Shown: in pieces, positions 58,221-64,000 of the stretch
Numbering within the stretch: the stretch's first letter is position 1
How the letters are laid out: each line of letters begins with the position of its first letter
Source: WHUA01 sp964585785
GTDB lineage: Bacteria > Pseudomonadota > Alphaproteobacteria > UBA8366
Direction: 5' to 3'
DNA: 64,000 nt
NCBI GenBank assembly: GCA_964585785.1
Contig: CAZPFL010000001.1
Coordinates: 83,390 to 147,389 of the forward strand
Notes under the pieces: generated by a model
The model's input: the letters and a program-made list of their open reading frames with translations, nothing else
Database searches by the model: none
Told to the model about the DNA's origin: nothing
Translations under genes and position numbers: made by a program

Positions 58221-59201
58221 ATGCATCTTCACATCGACAGCCTGCGCTGGAAGCCGCCGCACATGCATCTCACCCAGGCGGTCTACGAGGCGGCGGCCCG
58301 GCGGTACCCGGCGCTGGCCGGCCGGCTGACGGTCACCTACAGCTGGGACAGCGAAGACTTCGAAAAGCATATGCGGACCGCGAATATCCTCTTCGCCCAG
58401 CGCTTCCCGAGGGAAAATCTGGCTGCTGTCGCGCCCGCGCTCAAATGGATCAACGTGCCGTCCGCCGGCATCGAATATCTGATGCCGCTCGACTGGCTGC
58501 CGCCCGGCGTGGCGCTGACCAACAACAGCGGGACGCACGCCCCCAAAGCCGCCGAATCGGTGGTCATGGCGGTGCTCATGCTGAACGCCCGGCTGCCGGA
58601 GGTCATCGCCCATCAGCGTTCCGCGAAATGGGAGCAGGTCTTCAGCCCGGTGGCGGCCGGCAAGACGGTCACCCTGATCGGCCTCGGCAACATGGGCCGC
58701 GCCGCCGCCCGGGCGCTGCGTAGCCTCGGCCTGCGGGTGCGGGGCGTGCGGCGCCAGGCTGCGCCGGACGACGACGTCGACGCGATCTTCGGCCGCGACC
58801 GGCTGCACGATGCGCTCAAGGACGCGGATTTCCTGGTGGTCGCCGCGCCGTTGACGGTGGAAACGCGGGGCATGATCGGCGGCCACGAGCTCGACTGCCT
58901 GAAGCACGGCGCGGGCGTGGTGAATATCGGCCGCGGGCCGATCGTTGATTATGACGCGCTGCGCCAGCGCCTGACCTCGGGGCGCCTCGGCGGCGCAGTG
59001 CTCGACGTTTTCGCCGAGGAGCCGCTGCCGCCTGACTCGCCGTTGTGGGCCACGCGCAATCTCATCGTTACGCCGCACAATTCCTCGGACGACCCCCTCC
59101 AGTATCTGCCACGCGCCCTCGACATCTTTTTCGACAACCTTCAGCGCCTGCTGAACGGCGAGGCGATGCAGAACGTCATCGACCCGGCGCTCGGCTACTA
59201 G
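58221..59201 (+). CDS. D-isomer-specific 2-hydroxyacid dehydrogenase
   Basis: A 326-residue NAD(P)-dependent dehydrogenase. The Rossmann motif is TLIGLGNMGRAAARAL near residue 153. The catalytic Arg is in VVNIGRGPIVDYDAL near residue 240, the Glu in LDVFAEEPLP near residue 265, and the His in VTPHNSS near residue 290. GTHAPKAAESVVMAVL is the conserved hinge segment. It reduces a 2-ketoacid or similar; the substrate is not readable. GGAGG lies upstream of the ATG. The EamA gene follows 62 bp downstream. Confidence 0.9.
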   Translation: MHLHIDSLRWKPPHMHLTQAVYEAAARRYPALAGRLTVTYSWDSEDFEKHMRTANILFAQRFPRENLAAVAPALKWINVPSAGIEYLMPLDWLPPGVALTNNSGTHAPKAAESVVMAVLMLNARLPEVIAHQRSAKWEQVFSPVAAGKTVTLIGLGNMGRAAARALRSLGLRVRGVRRQAAPDDDVDAIFGRDRLHDALKDADFLVVAAPLTVETRGMIGGHELDCLKHGAGVVNIGRGPIVDYDALRQRLTSGRLGGAVLDVFAEEPLPPDSPLWATRNLIVTPHNSSDDPLQYLPRALDIFFDNLQRLLNGEAMQNVIDPALGY

Positions 59202-59263
59202 CGCCGCCGACCTTTTTGCTGACCCGGCCGCTGCCGCGGCCGCTTCCGACGACGGGACTCCGC

Positions 59264-60193
59264 ATGCGAGAGCAATATCGCGGAATTCGTGCCGCATATG
59301 CCGCGATGCCGAGCAGCCTGCGTGGGCTGCTCCTGATGACGCTTTCGGTCGGTTTCGCCACGGGAACCCATGCCGTCATCCGGCATCTGGGCGGCGACAT
59401 GCCGTCGGCGGAAGTGGTCGTCATTCGCCATGCCTTTGCGCTCGCGGCTTTGTCGCCCTTCATCGCCCGGGCCGGCATCCTGCGGACGCTCCGCGCGCGG
59501 CGTCCGCGCCTGATCCTCACGCGCGGCCTGATCGCGGGATGCAACGCGCTCGCCTGGTACAAATCCCTGACACTTCTGCCCTTCGTTGTCGCCACGTCGC
59601 TCAACTTCCTGGCGGCGCTGTTCGTCACCATCGGCGCCGTGCTGTTCCTCGGCGAAAAGGCCGGCCCGCGGCGCTGGGCGGCGGTGGCGGTCGGCTTTTC
59701 CGGCGCCGTGATCATCCTCCGGCCGGGGATCGAGGTCATCACGCCGGGGGCGCTTCTGGTGCTGCTCAGCGCGGTCTTGTCCGGCATCTCGCTTCTGCTG
59801 CTGAAGCTGCTGACGCGGAGCGAATCGCCGCTCACCATCGTGACCTACATGTATCTGTTCCGGATCGGCATCGCGCTGATCCCCGCGGCGTTTCACTGGG
59901 TCTGGCCGTCGGCCAATGACTTGCTCTGGTTCATTGCCATCGGCGTCGTGTCGAGCGCCACGAACATGGCCCAGGCGCAGGCCTTCAAGGAGGCCGACGC
60001 GACACTTCTCGCGCCGGTGCGCTTCACGCGGCTCGTCTGGGCCGCCTTGATCGGGGTGATTGCCTTCGGCGAGCTGCCCGATCTCTGGACCTGGATCGGG
60101 GCCGCGACCATCGCGGGCAGCATCAGCTATATCGCCTGGCGCGAGGCGACGCTGCGCAAGGAAAGAGCGCCGGCCACCGAAGAAACCCTCTAG
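59264..60193 (+). CDS. EamA family (DMT) transporter
   Basis: A 309-residue protein with about ten hydrophobic segments in two EamA repeats. The first repeat starts LRGLLLMTLSVGFATGTHAVIRHL; the second near residue 155. SLTLLPFVVATSLNFLAALFVTIGAVLFLGEK and LAPVRFTRLVWAALIGVIAFGELP are typical of DMT proteins. I use the ATG at 59264; a longer frame reaches into the previous gene. Substrate unknown. Confidence 0.87.
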   Translation: MREQYRGIRAAYAAMPSSLRGLLLMTLSVGFATGTHAVIRHLGGDMPSAEVVVIRHAFALAALSPFIARAGILRTLRARRPRLILTRGLIAGCNALAWYKSLTLLPFVVATSLNFLAALFVTIGAVLFLGEKAGPRRWAAVAVGFSGAVIILRPGIEVITPGALLVLLSAVLSGISLLLLKLLTRSESPLTIVTYMYLFRIGIALIPAAFHWVWPSANDLLWFIAIGVVSSATNMAQAQAFKEADATLLAPVRFTRLVWAALIGVIAFGELPDLWTWIGAATIAGSISYIAWREATLRKERAPATEETL

Positions 60194-60235
60194 GCGCTTC
60201 GGCGGCCGGATCGCGGTCGCGGCGCTTGCGGCGTG

Positions 60236-61018
60236 CTATTTCTCGCGGACGAAGCGGTTGCGCAGCGTGCCGATCTGGTTGATGTCGATCTCCACCACGT
60301 CGCCGTCCTTGAGGTTCGGCGCCGAGCCCTCGGTGCCCATCCAAATCATGTCGCCGGGATGCAGCGTCAGGTATTTGCTCATCGTGCTGATGTAGCGCTC
60401 GATCCCGAACAGCATGTGGTTGGTGGGGAACTCGATGGTCTGCTTGCCGTTGACCCGGACGGTGGTCTTCAGCTTGTCGAGGTCGACGTCGGTCTCGATC
60501 CACGGTCCCATCGGCTTGAAGGTGTCGGTGTTCTTGGCGCGCCACATCGTGCGGTCGCCCCTCTGCCAGGTGCGCTCGCTCACATCGTTGCCGATGGTGT
60601 AGCCGAAGACGCAGGAGAGCGCGTCCTTCTCCGTCAGGTTCTTGGCCTTCTTGCCGATGACGACGACGATCTCCGCCTCGTACTGCACCTTCTCGGTGGC
60701 GTCCTTCGGGATGATGACGTCCTCGCCATGGGCAATCAGCGCGTTGTTCGCGCGGTAGCCGATATCTGGCTTTTCCGGAATGTTCGGCTCGCGGTTGTTC
60801 ATCTTCGCCTGTTCCATGATGTGGTCGACGTAGTTCAGTCCGGCCGCGTAGAAGGTCTGCGGGACCAGCGGTACGAGCAGCTTGACCGTGTCGAGCGGGA
60901 CGCGCTTGCCGGTGCGCGTGTAGCTGCCCAGCATGTCGCCGTCGACCGCTTCGATCTCCGAGCCCTCGATGATGCCGTAAGATGCCTTGCCGTTACTTTC
61001 GAACCGTGCCCAACGCAT
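60236..61018 (-). CDS. Fumarylacetoacetate hydrolase family protein
   Basis: A 260-residue FAH-fold protein. Metal ligands are expected in YEAEIVVVIGKKAKN (Glu pair) near residue 110 and GYTIGNDVSERTWQ near residue 138, with GTEGSAPNLKDGD near residue 233, a family signature. It probably hydrolyses or decarboxylates a small acylpyruvate; which one is not visible. The ATG is at 61018; the frame continues upstream without support. A small membrane ORF lies 65 bp upstream on the same strand. Confidence 0.87.
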   Translation of the reverse strand: MRWARFESNGKASYGIIEGSEIEAVDGDMLGSYTRTGKRVPLDTVKLLVPLVPQTFYAAGLNYVDHIMEQAKMNNREPNIPEKPDIGYRANNALIAHGEDVIIPKDATEKVQYEAEIVVVIGKKAKNLTEKDALSCVFGYTIGNDVSERTWQRGDRTMWRAKNTDTFKPMGPWIETDVDLDKLKTTVRVNGKQTIEFPTNHMLFGIERYISTMSKYLTLHPGDMIWMGTEGSAPNLKDGDVVEIDINQIGTLRNRFVREK

Positions 61019-61083
61019 GGTGGTGTCCTCCGCGATGCTCCAGGTTGTCATTTGGCGCGCCGGCAATGCCGGAACGAGGCTGG

Positions 61084-61167
61084 CTAATGGAACAGCAGTC
61101 CGTTCCAGAGGCCGTAGATCGTCAGGCCGATGAATACGATCAGGCTTATGATGAAATAGGTGCGCAA
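61084..61167 (-). CDS. Candidate 27-residue membrane peptide, TTG start
   Basis: The frame reads (M)RTYFIISLIVFIGLTIYG then LWNGLLFH and a TAG stop. One strong hydrophobic helix with a basic start and polar end is visible. TTG at 61167 has GAGG 6 nt upstream; no ATG or GTG is available in frame after the preceding stop. It lies 65 bp before the FAH gene on the same strand and is too short for normal gene calling. Coding is plausible, not proven. Confidence 0.4.
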   Translation of the reverse strand: MRTYFIISLIVFIGLTIYGLWNGLLFH

Positions 61168-61310
61168 GGTCTGCCTCGCATTGTCGTCGCGTGGTCACAG
61201 TTTAGCCGAAACCTTGCCCACCTCAAGCATGCGGCCCCATCACCCTTGTTGCGCCTACCCTTCTTTGGGTAAGCTGAACCTTGGGGGCAACCCATACAAA
61301 CGGAAATCAT

Positions 61311-61508
61311 ATGGGCGAAGTCATCAACCTGCGCAGCTTCCGCAAGAGCAGGGAGCGCGACGAACGGGCCCGGAAGGCGGCGGAGAATCGTACGCGCGCC
61401 GGCCGTTCGAAGGGTGAGCGCAAGCGTGACGAAATCGAGACGGAGGCGACCGTCGCTTTTCTCGACAAGTGCCGGCTCGATCACGAGAGCGACGAAGAAG
61501 CTTCCTGA
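61311..61508 (+). CDS. DUF4169 family protein
   Basis: A 65-residue, highly charged protein starting MGEVINLRSFRKSRERDER, the DUF4169 signature, followed by AAENRTRAGRSKGERKRDE and an acidic tail DKCRLDHESDEEA. Function unknown; found mainly in alphaproteobacteria. The ATG at 61311 fits the family start better than an upstream frame. Confidence 0.8.
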   Translation: MGEVINLRSFRKSRERDERARKAAENRTRAGRSKGERKRDEIETEATVAFLDKCRLDHESDEEAS

Positions 61509-61653
61509 GCAGCGCGTGCGCGCGGGCATCTTTCCTTCTGCGGATCGGTGAACGCATCGTTTAATTCATGGCCGTGCTCGGCGCGATGGAGGCTGGGCCC
61601 GTTCCCGATCGCGCATTGCCACCGCATCATCACAACGCACGGAGATACCGCCG

Positions 61654-62010
61654 ATGACCATCCAACGCTGGAGAGGGGACGCCGCCGGCCGCAACCGCGC
61701 CGTCCGTCACGACGGCATCGTCTACACCGTGGCGACCGCTGAATCGGCCGGGTCCGACATCAAGGCGCAGACCCGCGCCTCGCTCGCGGCGATCGAGCGC
61801 AACCTCACCGAAGCCGGCTCGGATAAGACGCGCATGCTGTCGGTGCAGGTCTTTCTCGCCGACATGGCGCAAAAGGCGGCGATGGACGAGGTGTGGAACG
61901 CCTGGATCGGGCCCGACTGGCAGACCTGGCCGCAGCGCGCCTGCGTCGGTGCGCCGCTCGCCGGCGGCACGCTGGTCGAGATCGTCGTCAAGGCGGCGGC
62001 GAAGGACTGA
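61654..62010 (+). CDS. RidA family protein (Rid)
   Basis: A 118-residue YjgF/Rid protein. RidA enzymes hydrolyse reactive enamines and imines. RHDGIVYTVATAES near residue 18, MLSVQVFLADM near residue 66 and the catalytic Arg region WPQRACVGAPLAGGTLVEIVV near residue 92 match; the Arg of PxRxxV is present. It is a short form of the family. Convergent with pdeM, 3 bp apart. Confidence 0.87.
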   Translation: MTIQRWRGDAAGRNRAVRHDGIVYTVATAESAGSDIKAQTRASLAAIERNLTEAGSDKTRMLSVQVFLADMAQKAAMDEVWNAWIGPDWQTWPQRACVGAPLAGGTLVEIVVKAAAKD

Positions 62011-62013
62011 CGC

Positions 62014-62730
62014 TCAGAGCAGCCGCGGCTGCGCTTCCAAGCTCTCCTGCATGACGAGCCGTCGCACACGCTGGAAGGCGTGCACCCGCGCCTTGCCGAG
62101 GATGAACACCGAATACGCCGGACCGAGCAGGCGCTCGATAGCCGGGTCGCGCACGTCGAGGCCGCCGGCATAGGCGCCGAAGGCGGGCAGGATCAAACGC
62201 CGGCCGTCGGTGACGAAGCAGCGCCCGCCAACGCGGCGGTTGCGCACCGAGACGGACGCCTTGGGATGGTAGTGCCCGGAAATCTCGCCTTCCGCCTTGC
62301 GCGCCGCCTCGTGGCGAAAGACCAGGTTGCCGTTGCGGAACTCGGGGGCGGCGATGCCGCCCAGCCCGGCGGGCGGCGCGGGATCGTGGTTGCCGGTGAT
62401 CCAGATCCACTCATGCGCCGCCGTCAGCTCGCGGAGCGTCTCGATCTCGTCGCCGGCCAGTCTGCCAGCGCCGTCGCTATCGTGGAAGCTGTCGCCGAGG
62501 CAGATCACCCGCCGGGGCCGGCGGCGGCGCAGCACGGCGATGAGCCGGCGCAGGGTCTCGCGGCTGTCATAGGGCGGCAGCGGCGTGCCGTTGACGGCGA
62601 AGGCCGAGCCCTTCTCCAAGTGCAGGTCGGCGACAACAAGCGTCTCCGCGCCGGGCCAATAGAGCGCGCCGCTCGCATCCGCGAGCAGGCCGGCGCCATG
62701 GAGCTCGAAGGCAGCGGCCGTATCGGTCAC
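62014..62730 (-). CDS. pdeM: Ligase-associated DNA damage response endonuclease PdeM
   Basis: A 238-residue metallophosphoesterase. Motifs: VVADLHLEKG near residue 32, CLGDSFHD near residue 77, WITGNHD near residue 109 and SGHYHPKA near residue 151, a complete two-metal set. In the LHR-associated group it is encoded with a helicase, a ligase and an exonuclease; here the helicase gene overlaps it by 4 nt (ATGA). The ligase and exonuclease would be beyond the window. Role in DNA repair is family knowledge. Confidence 0.92.
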   Translation of the reverse strand: MTDTAAAFELHGAGLLADASGALYWPGAETLVVADLHLEKGSAFAVNGTPLPPYDSRETLRRLIAVLRRRRPRRVICLGDSFHDSDGAGRLAGDEIETLRELTAAHEWIWITGNHDPAPPAGLGGIAAPEFRNGNLVFRHEAARKAEGEISGHYHPKASVSVRNRRVGGRCFVTDGRRLILPAFGAYAGGLDVRDPAIERLLGPAYSVFILGKARVHAFQRVRRLVMQESLEAQPRLL

Positions 62731-64000
62731 GGGCGGCGCTCCGTTGCTTCCGCGATGAGCTGCTGCGCCGCCTCGTCCAGCAGCGCGTCAACTGAGTCGC
62801 CGTCCACCCGCTCCTTGCCGATCTCGAGCAGCACCGGCACGGCGAGCGGCGAAACGCGGTCGAGGCGGCGGTGCAGGATGCGGTCCTTGGCGCGCTTCAG
62901 CATCCCGGCGAGGCGCTCGACATCGGTGAGGCCACGCGCCGCGTCGCGCCGGGTGGCGCGCAGCAGGATGTGCTGCGGCTCGTGGCGGCGCAGCGTGTCG
63001 TAGATCAGGTCCGAGTTGAAGGTTACCTGGCGGCCAGTTTTCTGCTGGCCGGGATACTGGCGCTCGATGAGGCCCGCGATCACCGCCACGTTGCGGAAGG
63101 TGCGCTTGAGCATCGAGGACTCGTCCATCCAGGATTCGAGGTCGTCGCCGAGCATGTCCTCGTCGAACAGCATCGCCACGTTGCCGACCGGCTTCATGCT
63201 CCAAACGGCGATGACGTAGTCGGTCGCGACGAAGCCCATCGGCGCCAGGCCGGCGCGCTCCATCCGACGGGTTAGCAGCATGCCCAGCGTTTGGTGCGCG
63301 TTCCGGCCCTCGAAGCAGTAGGCGACCGTGAACTGCTTTTGGCCGCGCGGGAAGCTCTCGACCAGGAGCCAGTCCGGCTCCGGCAGGCAGGAGCGCCAGA
63401 GCTGCAGGTCGAGCCATTCGCGGACTTGGTCCGGCAGCGCGTCCCAGCCGGCCGGGCGGGCGAGGATCGCGCGCACGCGTTCCGCCAGATGCGTCGTCAG
63501 CGGCAGCCGCCCGCCCTCATAGGCCGGGACCTGGGGTGCGTCGCCGCCGGCCCGCACCGCCTCGACCGTCATCTCGCGGATGCCGACGAAGCGCAGCATT
63601 TGCCCGGAAAAGATGAATGTGTCGCCTTCCTCGAGGCCGAGCGCGAAATATTCCTCGACCTCGCCCAGCACCGGGCCGCGCAGGATCTTCACCTTCAGCG
63701 TATTCGCCTCGACGATGGTCCCGATGTTCATGCGGAGGCGCTGCACGACCCGCGGCGAGGCCGCCTTGTAGCGCCCGTCGGGCAGGCGCTCGAGCCGGCG
63801 CCAGCGCTCGTATTCCCGGAGCGCGTAGCCCCCGTGATCGACGAAAGCGACAACGTCGTCGAAATCCTTGCGGCTGAGATCCGCATAAGGCGCGGCCCGC
63901 GTGACCTCGCGATACAGGTCGCTCGAGTCGAAGGGCGCGGCGCAGGCCATCGCCATGACATGCTGCGCCAGCACGTCGAGCCCGCCCGGCTGCGGCGGGT
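62727..64000 (-). CDS. Ligase-associated DEXH-box helicase (Lhr-type), C-terminal part
   Basis: The visible 424 codons are the C-terminal region of a large superfamily 2 helicase; the 5' part is beyond the window. From the edge it reads PQPGGLDVLAQHVMAMAC, the conserved segment after the helicase core, then the winged-helix part YREVTRAAPYADLSRKDFDDVVAFV, and the Lhr C-terminal domain with YFALGLEEGDTFIFSGQML, RRMERAGLAPMGFVATDY and EPQHILLRATRRDAA. The gene order helicase-pdeM with ATGA overlap is the standard repair cassette. Confidence 0.92.
   Translation of the reverse strand, partial: PPQPGGLDVLAQHVMAMACAAPFDSSDLYREVTRAAPYADLSRKDFDDVVAFVDHGGYALREYERWRRLERLPDGRYKAASPRVVQRLRMNIGTIVEANTLKVKILRGPVLGEVEEYFALGLEEGDTFIFSGQMLRFVGIREMTVEAVRAGGDAPQVPAYEGGRLPLTTHLAERVRAILARPAGWDALPDQVREWLDLQLWRSCLPEPDWLLVESFPRGQKQFTVAYCFEGRNAHQTLGMLLTRRMERAGLAPMGFVATDYVIAVWSMKPVGNVAMLFDEDMLGDDLESWMDESSMLKRTFRNVAVIAGLIERQYPGQQKTGRQVTFNSDLIYDTLRRHEPQHILLRATRRDAARGLTDVERLAGMLKRAKDRILHRRLDRVSPLAVPVLLEIGKERVDGDSVDALLDEAAQQLIAEATERRP

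Noticed and set aside
1..64000. CRISPR arrays, insertion sequences, prophage or rRNA genes
   Set aside because: No regularly spaced repeats, transposase, integrase, phage or rRNA sequences were seen.

Overview
This is a GC-rich window, about two-thirds G+C by eye, densely packed with short intergenic gaps and many 4-nt ATGA/GTGA stop-start overlaps. The gene content points to an alphaproteobacterium, probably Rhodospirillales-like. Evidence includes the long-form hpf / ptsN / rpoN / lptB / lptA / lptC / RNase D block, an Hsp20 gene followed by a DUF1150 gene, a complex I NDUFA9-like dehydrogenase, the PdeM / Lhr-type helicase pair, a DUF4169 protein, and Azospirillum-like gltD-gltB. The exact taxon cannot be set from this window.

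Layout. 1-5065 (minus): a coenzyme F420 operon, read as alpha/beta hydrolase, npdG (F420:NADP reductase), cofE, cofD, cofC, and fbiC or cofG, the last cut by the window edge. 5228-8576 (plus): an exported protein of unknown function, an M20 peptidase, and an AT-rich, probably transferred, sulfotransferase-like gene beside a palindromic repeat. 8817-11264 (minus): DUF1446 (AtuA-like) / DUF4387 / HAD type II dehalogenase operon. 11490-12681: a small membrane protein, a strong terminator, hsp20 and a DUF1150 gene. 12695-18785 (minus): envelope and regulatory core block. 18867-18953: tRNA-Leu(CAG). 19108-28022: NDUFA9-like gene, uppP, glutamate synthase (gltD, gltB) and a 638-bp non-coding stretch with two repeat palindromes and a terminator. 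28023-33395: GST, TPR, SDR-like, hydrolase and two glycosyltransferase genes. 33447-41202: translation block thrS, infC, (SDR on the opposite strand), rpmI, rplT, pheS, pheT. 41383-62010: metabolic and transport genes, including three TauD/TfdA dioxygenases, a four-domain rhodanese, a TauE-like exporter, a Rieske ferredoxin, a CoA-transferase, a methyltransferase-glycosyltransferase fusion, two EamA and two MFS transporters, FAH, VOC, cupin and RidA proteins. 62014-64000 (minus): pdeM and the 3' part of an Lhr-type helicase gene.

How the genes work together. The F420 cluster holds the Fo synthase (at least its CofG half), the side-chain enzymes CofC, CofD and CofE, and the NADP-linked reductase that recycles F420, so the cell should make and reduce F420. 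The rpoN block joins nitrogen-related phosphotransfer (PtsN), sigma-54, ribosome hibernation and LPS export. The dioxygenase / rhodanese / TauE region reads as a possible organosulfur module, but its substrate is not visible.

Most unusual points: F420 synthesis in a proteobacterial background; an infC gene that can only start at a non-canonical codon (ATA); a J-domain protein with a ribbon-helix-helix-like N-terminus and a perfect palindrome over the -35 box of its candidate promoter; an SDR protein without the catalytic lysine; a four-rhodanese protein with one active-site cysteine; a methyltransferase-GT9 fusion; and a 27-residue membrane ORF with a TTG start.
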